Source of the DNA: Eubacteriales bacterium
Lineage (GTDB): Bacteria; Bacillota; Clostridia; Lachnospirales; Lachnospiraceae
Direction of reading: 5' to 3'
Assembly: GCA_030524175.1 (NCBI GenBank)
Contig: JAUNHC010000023.1
Coordinates: 1-64,000 of the forward strand
Length of the DNA: 64,000 nucleotides
The notes under the pieces are model-generated. The model saw only the letters and a program-made list of their open reading frames with translations. It was not told where the DNA came from and ran no database searches. The position numbers were made by a program, and so were the translations under genes. This document shows, piece by piece, positions 9,049 through 18,731 of this stretch (its first letter is position 1; each line of letters opens with the position of its first letter).

Positions 9049-10548
9049 ATGAGCGATTACGTATTGGAGATGAAAGGGATTGAGAAATCTTTTGCGGTGC
9101 CTGTACTGAAAGGTGTGGATTTTTCCATAAAAAAGGGAGAGGTCCACGCTCTCGTGGGAGGCAACGGAGCTGGAAAATCTACTCTGATGAAAATTATGAC
9201 AGGAGTTTACAGTAAGGATGCCGGAGAAATTTCTATCGGCGGTAAGGCGGTGGAGATCAACAGTATCCATGATGCTAACCGTTATGGGATTGCAATGATC
9301 TTCCAGGAGCTTTCCCTGATTCAGACAATGACAGTTGCAGAAAATATTTTTCTTGGTGAAGAAGTGACAAAAAATGGTATCCGCGATACCTCCTATATGA
9401 ACAAAAAATCTAAAGAGGTATTGGAAAGTCTTGGCATAGAGGTGGAACCGGAGACCGTGGTCAGTACACTGAGCGTAGGCATGAGCCAGATGGTGGAAAT
9501 TGCCAAGGCAGTTGCCAAGGACGCAAAAATCCTGGTTTTGGATGAGCCTACTGCGTCGCTTTCCGACTCTGAGACAGAACATCTCTTTCATCTGATTTCT
9601 GATTTAAAAGAAAAAGGCGTTTCTATGGTCTACATATCCCACAGAATGAATGAAATTCTGAAAATTGCGGACTCCATTACCATTTTAAGAGACGGAGTGA
9701 TCGCACACTCTGACATGGTAAAAAATATGGATCTGGATTCTATTATCATGCATATGCTGGGGAGCGGGGAGGGTAAGAAGTTTGACTGGGTGGAACGAAG
9801 CTACGACGAAACGGCCCAGGATCTGTTGACAGTAGAACATTTGAAGGTGAATGATACGATTTCAGATATTTCTTTTTCCTTGAAACCGGGAGAAATTCTA
9901 GGGTTTGCCGGTCTCATGGGAAGCGGCAGAACAGAAATCCTGGAAACTCTTTTCGGGCGAAGGAGGATGCAGGGAGGAACTGTGAAGCTGCGCGGCTCAC
10001 AGGTTGCGCTGAAAAATACCCAGGATGCCATCAGAGCAGGATTTGCATTGATTCCCGAGGACAGAAGAAAGCAAGGTCTGGTTTTGATTCATACGGTAAA
10101 AGAAAATGCAATACTTCCGAAGGTTTCCAGATTATGCAAGAGAAAAGTTTTTGTGGATGAGAAGCGCGCCAATGCTATGGTGGAGGACAATGTTAAACAG
10201 CTTAATATTGTCACGGATGGCATACATAAACGGATCAACCTTCTTTCCGGCGGAAACCAGCAGAAGGTGGTGGTGGCAAAATGGCTGAATATGAATCCGG
10301 AAATCATTATGCTGGACGAGCCCACTGCCGGTGTAGATATTGGTGCAAAAGCAGAGATTATTGATTTGATCCGGAATTTTGCGGATGAAGGAAAGGGCGT
10401 GCTGTTTGTTTCCTCAGAGCTTACAGAATTGATGGCTGTGTGTGACAGGATCATCGTTCTTTTTGACGGAAAAATAACCGGAAGCCTTTCCAGGAGAGAA
10501 ATTAGAGCGGAGGAGGAATTACAGCATGCAATCCAGCAAGAGTGCTAA
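9049..10548 (+). CDS. Sugar ABC transporter ATP-binding protein (RbsA/MglA type)
   Basis: The product is about 499 residues with two tandem ABC domains. The first has Walker A GGNGAGKST and Walker B ILVLDEPTASL. The second has a degenerate Walker A (GLMGSGRTE), signature LSGGNQQK and IIMLDEPTAGV. This is the standard layout of ribose/galactose-type ATPases that power import through a permease dimer. ATG 9049 is preferred over GTG 9040 because the ribosome site AGGTGGG overlaps the GTG. Its end overlaps the permease gene by 23 bp. Confidence 0.93.
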   Translation: MSDYVLEMKGIEKSFAVPVLKGVDFSIKKGEVHALVGGNGAGKSTLMKIMTGVYSKDAGEISIGGKAVEINSIHDANRYGIAMIFQELSLIQTMTVAENIFLGEEVTKNGIRDTSYMNKKSKEVLESLGIEVEPETVVSTLSVGMSQMVEIAKAVAKDAKILVLDEPTASLSDSETEHLFHLISDLKEKGVSMVYISHRMNEILKIADSITILRDGVIAHSDMVKNMDLDSIIMHMLGSGEGKKFDWVERSYDETAQDLLTVEHLKVNDTISDISFSLKPGEILGFAGLMGSGRTEILETLFGRRRMQGGTVKLRGSQVALKNTQDAIRAGFALIPEDRRKQGLVLIHTVKENAILPKVSRLCKRKVFVDEKRANAMVEDNVKQLNIVTDGIHKRINLLSGGNQQKVVVAKWLNMNPEIIMLDEPTAGVDIGAKAEIIDLIRNFADEGKGVLFVSSELTELMAVCDRIIVLFDGKITGSLSRREIRAEEELQHAIQQEC

Positions 10549-11491
10549 GAAAAGTATCCAGTGGGATAAATACATGGTCTACATTATTTTTGTGGTGGTA
10601 TTTATCGTGTTTGCAATTGCATTGGGTAATAAAGGATTTTTAAATAAAAATAATATTATCAATATTTTGCGTCAGACAGCAATGATTTCTATTATGGCGG
10701 TTGCCGGAACTTTTGTTATGGCGGCGGGGCAGATCGACTTGACTGTAGGCGCGACAGCGGCAATGACAGCCATGTTTGTATCCTTGATTTTGCAGAGTAC
10801 CAATTCCATTATCCTGGCCTTGGCGGCAGGAATTGGCTTTGGATGTATTGTGGGAGCAGTGAACGGTATTCTTGTGACGAAATTCGGTCTGCCTGCTTTC
10901 TTGGCAACAATGGGCATGATGCAGATCGTGCGGGGCAGTGCCATGTGGATTACTGATACCTCCGCTGTTCCCATCGGGAATGAAACTTTTTGTAAAATTT
11001 TTGGAATCGGAGATGTGGCAGGAATTCCTGTATTGATTTTGTGGACGATCGTTTTTTACATTGCGGGTGTGTTGATTTTTAATAAAACGCCCTTTGGCAG
11101 GCATACACTGGCGACCGGAGGGAATGAGACTTCAGCGCAGTACAGCGGTATCAATACGGTAAAAGTGAAAATTATTGCGTTTGTGATGTCGGGTGCTTTT
11201 GCAGCCTTTGCAGGTATCTTGTATGCGGGACGTCTTCAGGCCGGACGTTATTCTTACGGCGACGGAGATGAGATGTCAGTAATTGCAGCCGTGGTATTGG
11301 GCGGAACTTCCATGTCCGGCGGAACAGGCTCAGTTATCGGAGCACTTTTTGGTTCTGTTCTTATGGGCATGATCAACAATGCATTGATTCTTGCAAACCT
11401 GAGCAGCGCACAGCAGACAGTTGTAAAGGGCGTTATCATCGTACTGGCAGTAGCTATGAGCAATCTTGCGCAAAAAAAGAACCGGAGATAA
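10526..11491 (+). CDS. Sugar ABC transporter permease (RbsC type)
   Basis: The product is 321 residues with about eight to ten membrane helices and the RbsC-like segments AGQIDLTVGA, GLPAFLATMG and AVVLGGTSMSGG near the coupling region. It forms the channel for the adjacent ATPase and binding protein. GAGGAGGAATT sits before ATG 10526 inside the ATPase gene, which indicates translational coupling. A TTGCGCAA string at 11466-11473 lies inside the last codons and is probably coincidental. Confidence 0.92.
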   Translation: MQSSKSAKKSIQWDKYMVYIIFVVVFIVFAIALGNKGFLNKNNIINILRQTAMISIMAVAGTFVMAAGQIDLTVGATAAMTAMFVSLILQSTNSIILALAAGIGFGCIVGAVNGILVTKFGLPAFLATMGMMQIVRGSAMWITDTSAVPIGNETFCKIFGIGDVAGIPVLILWTIVFYIAGVLIFNKTPFGRHTLATGGNETSAQYSGINTVKVKIIAFVMSGAFAAFAGILYAGRLQAGRYSYGDGDEMSVIAAVVLGGTSMSGGTGSVIGALFGSVLMGMINNALILANLSSAQQTVVKGVIIVLAVAMSNLAQKKNRR

Positions 11492-11584
11492 ACAGAGTGA
11501 AACCTTGTAAAGCAGACGGGTACTTTGAGGTTGATAAGGTGAATTACATAACAAGTAAAAAAGTGAAAAATGGAGGATATAAGG

Positions 11585-12760
11585 ATGAAAAAATTAAATG
11601 TTGGATTAGTGGGTGCAGGTTTTATGGGAAAAGCACATGTGGTGGGATATTCTAATATGCCCAAATTTTTCTGGCCTGCACCTGCAATGCCGGTGATGAA
11701 AACCATCTGTGATATTGTGCCTGAAATTGCAGAAGAGTCAAGGGAACGTTTCGGATTCGAAAAATCCTGTACAGACTGGCATGAAATCATAAATGACCCG
11801 GAAATTGATGTGGTAAGTGTTTGTACCCCTAATAATGCCCATGCGGATATTACTATTGCAGCTTTGAAGGCCGGAAAACATGTGATTTGTGAAAAGCCTA
11901 TTGCAGCTACTTTGGAGGATGCAAAGGCGATGGCAGAGGCTGCTGAGGAAGCGGCACAGAAGGGCATTATCAGTATGAATGCTTACCAGTACCGCAGAGT
12001 GCCGGCTGTTGACCTGGCGAAAAAGTTCATAGATGAAGGTTCCATCGGCAAGATCCTCAATGTAAGATGTACCTATCTGCAGAGCTGGTCTGCAGATCCT
12101 TCCTCTCCGCTTTCCTGGAGATTTCAGAAGGATATTGCAGGAGCGGGAACGCTGGGGGATATTGCTTCTCATGTTATTGATATTGCCCAGTATCTTGCAG
12201 GAGATATTGACGAGGTCACAGGTATGATGAAAACTTACATCACCGAGAGACCGGTACAGGAGGGCGGTGTAGACCTTCTGGGCACTGTAAAACTGGGAGA
12301 TAATGCAGAAAAGAAACCTGTGGATGTGGATGATGAAGACAGCTTCCTTGTAAAATTCAAGAGCGGCGCGGTGGGAAGTATTGAAGCCACCAGAAATGCC
12401 TGGGGACGTAATAATTTTATTACAGTAGAACTTCACGGAACTCTGGGAAGTCTTTACTTTAATTATGAGAGATTAAATGAACTTCAGGTATGCTTTGCCA
12501 ATGATCCGGATGACAGAAGAGGCTTTAAGACTATCTATACCGGACCTGCGCATTTCCACGGCGATGTTACCTGGAATATCCCGGGAATGAATATTGGCTA
12601 CGGAGAACTTAAGGCCATTGAAATGTATGAATTTATCAAGGCGATCGCCGAGGGCAAACAGCCTTCTACAAAATTGTCTGTGGGCTACCGCATTGAGCGG
12701 GTATGTGATGCAGTCAGAAAGTCTGCCGAAAGCGGCTGCTGGGTAAAAGTGGAGGATTGA
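11585..12760 (+). CDS. Gfo/Idh/MocA family sugar oxidoreductase (copy B)
   Basis: The product is about 391 residues. It has the nucleotide-binding motif VGLVGAGFMGKAH, CEKPIAA and GDIASHVIDI with the conserved histidine. It is strongly similar along its length to copy A (4487-5662). ATG 11585 is chosen over ATG 11570 because GGAGG at 11572-11576 fits it. It is the last gene of the transport operon and ends before a bidirectional terminator. It probably oxidises the imported sugar or a 3-keto/inositol derivative with NAD(P). Confidence 0.9.
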   Translation: MKKLNVGLVGAGFMGKAHVVGYSNMPKFFWPAPAMPVMKTICDIVPEIAEESRERFGFEKSCTDWHEIINDPEIDVVSVCTPNNAHADITIAALKAGKHVICEKPIAATLEDAKAMAEAAEEAAQKGIISMNAYQYRRVPAVDLAKKFIDEGSIGKILNVRCTYLQSWSADPSSPLSWRFQKDIAGAGTLGDIASHVIDIAQYLAGDIDEVTGMMKTYITERPVQEGGVDLLGTVKLGDNAEKKPVDVDDEDSFLVKFKSGAVGSIEATRNAWGRNNFITVELHGTLGSLYFNYERLNELQVCFANDPDDRRGFKTIYTGPAHFHGDVTWNIPGMNIGYGELKAIEMYEFIKAIAEGKQPSTKLSVGYRIERVCDAVRKSAESGCWVKVED

Positions 12761-12861
12761 TCTACAAAAATAAATATGTGTAACTAATACAACGTCTATT
12801 GAATAACTCCCCGCTTCACTGGCCTGATTTTTCAATTGCACAGACGCAAAAGCCTTTAATG

Positions 12862-12905
12862 AAAAAGGACTTTCTGCGCACGTAAGTGTGCCGGAAGTCC
12901 TTTTT
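12862..12905. terminator. Bidirectional terminator
   Basis: AAAAAGGACTT (12862-12872) pairs with AAGTCCTTTTT (12895-12905), with further pairing TGCGCAC/GTGTGCC toward the loop. It ends the transport operon on the plus strand and the GGDEF gene on the minus strand. Confidence 0.8.
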
Positions 12906-12964
12906 GTGAGTATTTAACTGCGGCAGGAAATAAATCTGGTTCGAGTTTCATACAGCTCCTGAAA

Positions 12965-14902
12965 CTATTTACTGGATTCCGGCGGTCTGGCTGAGCCTGA
13001 GTTTTGCCGGTAAAATTCCTTTTTATCTGCATACATGGCAGCATCAGCCTGCAGTGTGAGTTCATCCATATCCATAAGTTTTGCGCACCATTGGCTGCCG
13101 ATTGCCGCGCGGCAGTCATTGTCTGTCTGAAGACGTTTTTTTAATTCCTTTATCCGTTCATTGAATGCAGGTTCCTCTATATACCGGCAGATGACCACGA
13201 ATTCATCACCCCCGATCCGGTATAAGTCTGCATCATAAAAAACTTCCTTCAGCCGTTTGGCCGCTTCCTTTAACAGGCTGTCTCCGTAAGCATGACCTTT
13301 TTGGTCGTTTGCTTCTTTAAGGCCATTGACATCGAGATACACAACACCTACTGGAATTTGTGAGTTCTGCAGGGATTCCGTGTCTTTGATAAAGCGGTTG
13401 CGGTTTAAAAATGAGGTGAGCGTGTCATGGAAGCTAAGGCGTTTCAGCTGTTCCTCATCTTCTTCCCGTTTTATGGAAAGCATGAGAAAATAACATAAGG
13501 TCTGGAGCATGGTACAGGTGTGTGTCAGGCGTTCCTGAGGCGGATTATCCACACCAAGCAGGCCGCAGAAGGCACCGTTTCGTTCCATGGGAGCGGATAC
13601 CAGACTATGGATATTCTGATTTTTCAGGATTTCGTATTCTTCCGGAGATGTTTCTTTGATCAATTCCACATCTGTGATCAGGACACATTCCCGTCTGTCA
13701 AATCTGGACATCCAGCAGTCAAAGAAGGAGAGCGGCAGTGCCTGAAGATTTTGCTGCTGTGGTTCTATTCCCTGCTTACACCATTCAAAATCGTTATAAA
13801 CAAGATTGTCATTCTTATGTATCAGGAAGATGTAGCTTCGTTCTGCTTGCAAAAATTGCCCCAGGCTTTCCAGGATTTTTGGAATGGTTTCTGCCATCTT
13901 CCGGCCCCGGTATAATGTGCGGACGCACTCCATGATCAGCTCTTCCATTTTTAAAGTATACTTCAGATTTTTCATTTCTGTCTCTGCTCTTGTCATGTCA
14001 AAGGCAATTTCCAGCCTTGCAGTACGGTTATCCCATAATATGTCCCGGTTCTTAAGCAGATAATGACGGCATGTGATGGGATTGGTGTATTCCCAGGTAT
14101 AGGTTTCTCCATCAGGGGACACGTGCTGCCGACAGTCTTCACAGGGAGTCTCCCGTCCTTTCAGTTCCCGATAGCACTTTTTACCCTCATAGGAATCCAT
14201 TTTAAAATTCTGCATACCTGTTTTATTCAAATACAGCAGATCATAAGTATCCAGATCAGCCACATACATCAGTTCCGGCAGATCATCCAAAGATGAACGG
14301 AGGGTATAGGACATTTTTTCTAATTTCTCTTTTTCCTTCTTATTGTCTGCTTCAGCGTCTTTGATCAGCTTAATCCTTCGTCTGCTATGCAGTTGATTCA
14401 CCGCAAATAAACAAATGCCTAAAGTGATGATAAGAAAAAGGGTGATAAAGATTTTTACGGTATTGCGTATTTGTTTTTCAGTATATTCTTCTGCCTTGGA
14501 CACAACAGAATCAGCTTCATGATAGAATTCCTCGCTTAATTGGTATAGGGATTCTTTTCCGCTGCCCAGGCGTACTTCCATGATCTGGTCTTTCACTTCC
14601 TGCCAGTTCTCTTTTAAGATAACCAGAGCATTTTGATAATCTGAATCAGGTAATTTGGAAAGATGGTGTTCACCTTCTCCGGTCATCAGTTCATCCGTGA
14701 TCTGATCCAAACGGTTTATGAGAGCATCATTGGGAGAATTGTGAAGTTCCTCTTTGACCAGGAGCTGGGAGGCTCCGCGCAATACTCCGGTATAGTTGAT
14801 CACCCGGCCGTTTCCTTGAATACTGAGCACAGACAGCAGAGACCAGGCTCCGGATAATAGTAATATAACGAATAATATAACAGGGAGAACACGCGTTTTC
14901 AT
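12965..14902 (-). CDS. Membrane-bound diguanylate cyclase with PAS- and GAF-like sensors
   Basis: The product is 645 residues. An N-terminal helix (MKTRVLPVILFVILLLSGAW) and a second near residues 148-166 enclose an external domain with a PilJ/NarX-like opening (RVINYTGVLRGASQLL). A coiled coil, a PAS-like region (about 205-310, with CEDC), a GAF-like region (about 335-470) and a GGDEF domain (about 480-630) follow. The signature RIGGDEFVV is intact, so it should make cyclic di-GMP in response to an external signal. No EAL domain is present. It is a single gene with a terminator behind it. Confidence 0.88.
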   Translation of the reverse strand: MKTRVLPVILFVILLLSGAWSLLSVLSIQGNGRVINYTGVLRGASQLLVKEELHNSPNDALINRLDQITDELMTGEGEHHLSKLPDSDYQNALVILKENWQEVKDQIMEVRLGSGKESLYQLSEEFYHEADSVVSKAEEYTEKQIRNTVKIFITLFLIITLGICLFAVNQLHSRRRIKLIKDAEADNKKEKEKLEKMSYTLRSSLDDLPELMYVADLDTYDLLYLNKTGMQNFKMDSYEGKKCYRELKGRETPCEDCRQHVSPDGETYTWEYTNPITCRHYLLKNRDILWDNRTARLEIAFDMTRAETEMKNLKYTLKMEELIMECVRTLYRGRKMAETIPKILESLGQFLQAERSYIFLIHKNDNLVYNDFEWCKQGIEPQQQNLQALPLSFFDCWMSRFDRRECVLITDVELIKETSPEEYEILKNQNIHSLVSAPMERNGAFCGLLGVDNPPQERLTHTCTMLQTLCYFLMLSIKREEDEEQLKRLSFHDTLTSFLNRNRFIKDTESLQNSQIPVGVVYLDVNGLKEANDQKGHAYGDSLLKEAAKRLKEVFYDADLYRIGGDEFVVICRYIEEPAFNERIKELKKRLQTDNDCRAAIGSQWCAKLMDMDELTLQADAAMYADKKEFYRQNSGSARPPESSK

Positions 14903-15160
14903 ATTTATAATCTCCTATAATTAACAATGATTTTAGTGTTTCCAGCCAAATTCCATAAAATAAAGTTACATACAAGGTAATTACGCTTTGCTGGTATTTT
15001 TTGGGATTTATTTAATTATAGCAAAGTTTTAAGGGAAAATATAGAAATGAATTTTTATATTCCTGAAGCCCTGAAAATAAATGTGTTTCGGCTACTTTTT
15101 GAACGATTTTGGTAACTGGATATAAACCCTTAAATGGTATACTTATATTTTGATATGATG

Positions 15161-15220
15161 TATAATTAGTTCAAACATAATGCTAATAAGCTTTCCCGAA
15201 ACTGTGGAAGAAAGCTTATT
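15161..15220 (+). promoter_or_regulatory. Possible -10 box and leader hairpin before the DUF3795 gene
   Basis: TATAAT occurs at 15161-15166 without a good -35 box. Downstream, AATAAGCTTT (15185-15194) pairs perfectly with AAAGCTTATT (15211-15220). The hairpin is not followed by a T-run, so it is more likely a leader structure than a terminator. The rest of 14903-15252 shows nothing coding. Confidence 0.4.
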
Positions 15221-15252
15221 TAAAAAATTACAATTGTTGGAGGTACATAACT

Positions 15253-15585
15253 ATGAGGAATAAGATTGCATACTGTGGATTGAACTGTGAAGAATGTGAC
15301 GCATATCTTGCAACGGTCAATGATGACCAGGCGCTGCGTGAGAAAACTGCAAAACTATGGGCTGAGTTAAATGATGCGCCCATTCTGCCTGAACATATCA
15401 ACTGTGAGGGATGTCGTGCCGATGGGGCAAAAACGGTATACTGCGATAGCTTTTGTGAAGTTCGTCAGTGTGCGTTGAAAAAAGGTGTGACCACATGTGG
15501 TGACTGTCCGGATATGGAAAAGTGTGAGACAGTTGGAATGATCATCTCAAATAATCCTGATGCTCTGAAGAATCTGAAAGGATAG
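15253..15585 (+). CDS. DUF3795 family cysteine-rich protein
   Basis: The product is 110 residues opening MRNKIAYCGLNCEECDAY. Further cysteine pairs (CEGCRADG, YCDSFCEVRQC, TTCGDCPDMEKC) fit the DUF3795 family, which probably binds a metal or iron-sulfur centre; its function is unknown. TTGGAGGT lies before the ATG. A second family member is at 29501-29839. The amidohydrolase gene starts 9 bp downstream, so the two are likely co-transcribed. Confidence 0.85.
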   Translation: MRNKIAYCGLNCEECDAYLATVNDDQALREKTAKLWAELNDAPILPEHINCEGCRADGAKTVYCDSFCEVRQCALKKGVTTCGDCPDMEKCETVGMIISNNPDALKNLKG

Positions 15586-15594
15586 ACTACAGAT

Positions 15595-16488
15595 ATGAAT
15601 ACATTAAGGATTGCAATGGTACAGCATAAAGCAGTGCCGAATGACAAAAATGCTAATCTGCAGTTAGCGGTCCGATATGTTTTAGAAGCCTCGCATATGG
15701 GTGCTGACCTTGTTTTATTTCCGGAAATGTGGTCCAATGGATATGCACCGCCCTTTGAGGGGGCTTTTGATGACCCATTGCGTACTGGTTTTGATAAAGA
15801 GCGTGACATATGGTTAGAAGATGCTGTAGAAATTGACAGTGAATATGTTGAACACTTGAAAACTATTGCAAAGCAACTTCACATCGGTATTTGCGCCACA
15901 TATCTGTCTAAAACCACATCAAAGCCGCAAAACACGGCGATTATCATTGACAGAAATGGCGAAGTCATTTTAGAGTATGCCAAGGTGCATACTTGTGATT
16001 TTTCATTGGAAAAATTACTTCAAAATGGAGATGAATTCAAGGTATGTGAGTTTGATGGAGTACAGATTGGTACAATGATTTGTTACGACAGAGAATTTCC
16101 GGAAAGTGCAAGGGTACTTATGCTGAAAGGTGCAGAGATTATCCTCGTCCCCAATGCCTGTGACATAAATCCGGCGAGGAAAAATCAACTTAGTTCGAGA
16201 GCTTTTGAAAATATGGTTGGCATTGCCATGGCGAATTATCCTGGGGATAATTGGGGACAGTCATGTGCTTTTTCTCCCATTGTATTTGATAAAGATGGCA
16301 ACTATCTAGATAACACTATCATCGAAGCAACTGATGTTTCGGAACTGATTTTAATGGCCGAATTTGATTTGGATAAAATCAGAGCTTATAGAAAATCTGA
16401 AACCTGGGGCAATGCTTATCGAAAACCACAGGCATATACGGATTTATTGAGCAACGAAGTAAACGAACCATTTGTGCGCATAAAATGA
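15595..16488 (+). CDS. Carbon-nitrogen hydrolase (nitrilase superfamily)
   Basis: The product is 297 residues with the full catalytic set of the family: Glu43 in LVLFPEMW, Lys129 in YAKVHTCD and Cys163 in MICYDREFP. Such enzymes hydrolyse amides, carbamoyl groups or nitriles, often omega-amides or N-carbamoyl compounds. The ribosome site is weak, and the gene lies 9 bp behind the DUF3795 gene. The substrate cannot be named from sequence. Confidence 0.88.
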   Translation: MNTLRIAMVQHKAVPNDKNANLQLAVRYVLEASHMGADLVLFPEMWSNGYAPPFEGAFDDPLRTGFDKERDIWLEDAVEIDSEYVEHLKTIAKQLHIGICATYLSKTTSKPQNTAIIIDRNGEVILEYAKVHTCDFSLEKLLQNGDEFKVCEFDGVQIGTMICYDREFPESARVLMLKGAEIILVPNACDINPARKNQLSSRAFENMVGIAMANYPGDNWGQSCAFSPIVFDKDGNYLDNTIIEATDVSELILMAEFDLDKIRAYRKSETWGNAYRKPQAYTDLLSNEVNEPFVRIK

Positions 16489-16591
16489 AGTATAATGTGA
16501 ATTTAGGAAATATCAGTTTATTAGCAAATTAGAAATTTCAAGGAAGAAATAGCATGTTGCATGGTGGAGTTTATATGGATAGGAGAGTCAT

Positions 16592-17131
16592 ATGAAAAGA
16601 TACATTGCATTATTGAGGGGGATAAATGTAAGCGGAAAAAATAAGATATCCATGTCCGAGCTAAAAGATGGATTTACAGAACTCGGTTTTGCAGAGCCGG
16701 CCACATATCTTAACAGTGGGAATGTGATTTTTTCAAGCGATATTGATAATAGTGAGACTCTTTCAAATAAAATCAGGCTGCTCATAAAAGACAGATTTGA
16801 ATTAGATATCCCTGTTTTCGTTATTTCCAAGGATTTACTTGAGGATATCGTAAATCATGCTCCTGCTTGGTGGGGAGATGATGACAAAGAAATATATGAT
16901 AACCTTATTTTTCTCATGTCCCCTTTATCTTATGAGGAGTTTTATGATGAAATGGGTGATCCTAAAGAGGCGTATGAGAAAACATATCATTATAATAATG
17001 CTGTTTTCTGGTCTTTCAGCCGTAAGGATTATCGAAAGACGAATTGGTGGTCAAGAACGGCCAACTCAAATATAAGCGGCAGGATTACTATTCGGACAGC
17101 AAATACAGTAAGAAAAATAGTGGGTATGTAA
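16592..17131 (+). CDS. DUF1697 family protein
   Basis: The product is 179 residues opening MKRYIALLRGINVSGKNKIS with the following segment YLNSGNVIFSS, the hallmark of DUF1697, a widespread family of unknown function. GATAGGAGAGTC precedes the ATG. The region just upstream (16508-16552) weakly resembles the leader repeated in the 22-30 kb accessory cluster. Confidence 0.85.
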   Translation: MKRYIALLRGINVSGKNKISMSELKDGFTELGFAEPATYLNSGNVIFSSDIDNSETLSNKIRLLIKDRFELDIPVFVISKDLLEDIVNHAPAWWGDDDKEIYDNLIFLMSPLSYEEFYDEMGDPKEAYEKTYHYNNAVFWSFSRKDYRKTNWWSRTANSNISGRITIRTANTVRKIVGM

Positions 17132-17171
17132 AATGAAAGAGACCAGCAGGGGATGACACATGTAACAGAAA

Positions 17172-17495
17172 ATGTTTGATCATATTTATTTTGAAACAAT
17201 AAACTGGGATGTATTAATAAACGCAAACAACTCAGTTGTAGTTCTTGACATAGAGGCTGATGGATTTGATCATGATATCACGGTGGAGGGTTCAGAATCA
17301 GATCCATTTCGTTCGGTCTCTGTTTATTTAGATAAATTACCGGATAATGTCAGATTGGATTTCAACATAACCCAAGATGGTAGAATAAATGATCCGCAGA
17401 GTATACTCAAACAAAACAAATTTGAGGCAGGCTTAGGGAAACCAGTTATAAGTATCAACAATACAAAAAACTTGGATATATATGTAGATGCATAA
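17172..17495 (+). CDS. Hypothetical protein
   Basis: The product is a 107-residue acidic protein with no recognised domain. It starts MFDHIYFETINWDVLINA and is rich in Asp and Asn. No strong ribosome site is visible and there is no signal or membrane segment. It follows the DUF1697 gene in the same direction with a 40-bp gap. It could be the surviving part of a larger gene. Confidence 0.5.
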   Translation: MFDHIYFETINWDVLINANNSVVVLDIEADGFDHDITVEGSESDPFRSVSVYLDKLPDNVRLDFNITQDGRINDPQSILKQNKFEAGLGKPVISINNTKNLDIYVDA

Positions 17496-17572
17496 AAATA
17501 TCAGTTGGTTTAAAAAAGATTTCTTCTATTGATCAGTTTTTTACTAAATTCTTCTTGGGCACGCCGTGCAGT

Positions 17573-18661
17573 TCAGACGTGCCCTCTATGTTCTGTGGGT
17601 GAATTTTCTAATGCTATTTCACGAATAATCTCAATAAACTTTTCCGGTTCCTCCATATTAGGAGAATGAGCGGAATTGGCGAATGAAAAAAAGTCTTTTT
17701 TAGGAGCCTTTATAACATCTAAATATTTTTTTGCCAGGACTTGAGATACCATGTAATCATAATCGCCTTGAATAATATAAAACGGAACGTCAAATTTTGC
17801 AGACGATATAAAGAGATTATCTTCTAAGACGGCCGGAAACAAATGCACCATTGAAAAATCAGCGCCAAGAAACCAGTTTACTTTTTCAATTAATGTATAT
17901 CCCTTAAAAACAAAGAGTGATTTCGGTATATCGGCAGAGGAAAGTCCTTGGTGCAAATGCCCGATTCCGTATTTATTGAGCATTTTTGTCCTGCCTTTTA
18001 CAAGGTAATCAAGCTGCGGAAAGCAGCGGGCATACGGATCATACTTTCCCAGTTGTGTTATCACATCCTGATCATGTATTTCCTGTGCGTGCTTTCCCAT
18101 AAATTCATAAGCCAATCGTTCCGATACTACCTGATTTGTCACCTGTCCGATACCAACATAGGCAAGATAATTCTCGGGATATTTTTCTATGGTTTTAACG
18201 CCAAGGTATGATCCCCAGGAGTGGCCAATGAGGTATATTTTATTTTGTCCAAAACGGCATTTCAGGTATTCGGTCACCTTGTGTGTATCCTCCACCATCT
18301 GCTCTACTGTCATAGTTGAAGGATCCGTCGATTTATGGTATGTCATTCCCGAACCGCGCTGCTCCCAGTAGCAGACTGTAAAATACTTTTCAAGACGTAC
18401 TTCTTTTTCTAAATAAGTAATAAATTGCAGCATCGGTGTGCCGGGGCCGCCATGAAGATACAGTATGATTGGATTTTGGATATTCTCTCCCCGAATAAAC
18501 ATACCTTGCTTAATTCCATTGACTTCAATCCATATTTTTTCGGAAATAGAACCTTGAATCTCATTACCCTGCGCATCTTTTAGCGGCGGAAGTTTGCCGG
18601 GACTGTTTATAAGGATGGTAAGTAAGCTTATAAATACGATTCCGATAATTAAAAATAACAT
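17573..18661 (-). CDS. Membrane-anchored alpha/beta hydrolase (copy 1)
   Basis: The product is 362 residues. One N-terminal helix (MLFLIIGIVFISLLTILI) is followed by an alpha/beta hydrolase domain of the proline-iminopeptidase type: oxyanion motif LYLHGGPG, CYWEQRGSG, nucleophile in GHSWGS (Ser near 148), and a C-terminal NSAHSPNMEEP histidine. It is probably an extracellular-facing peptidase or esterase. It lies 70 bp behind the TetR gene in the same direction, which suggests TetR control. It is a paralog of 19619-20785. Confidence 0.87.
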   Translation of the reverse strand: MLFLIIGIVFISLLTILINSPGKLPPLKDAQGNEIQGSISEKIWIEVNGIKQGMFIRGENIQNPIILYLHGGPGTPMLQFITYLEKEVRLEKYFTVCYWEQRGSGMTYHKSTDPSTMTVEQMVEDTHKVTEYLKCRFGQNKIYLIGHSWGSYLGVKTIEKYPENYLAYVGIGQVTNQVVSERLAYEFMGKHAQEIHDQDVITQLGKYDPYARCFPQLDYLVKGRTKMLNKYGIGHLHQGLSSADIPKSLFVFKGYTLIEKVNWFLGADFSMVHLFPAVLEDNLFISSAKFDVPFYIIQGDYDYMVSQVLAKKYLDVIKAPKKDFFSFANSAHSPNMEEPEKFIEIIREIALENSPTEHRGHV

Positions 18662-18731
18662 GATGGCTATTTTCTCCTTTTGTGAGGTGCCTTTTTATGA
18701 TATGCCTTTACCAGTTCCACTGTTTCACATT

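Noticed and set aside
11466-11473. Fifth TTGCGCAA site
   Set aside because: It lies within the last codons of the permease gene with no promoter beside it; an 8-bp match can occur by chance.
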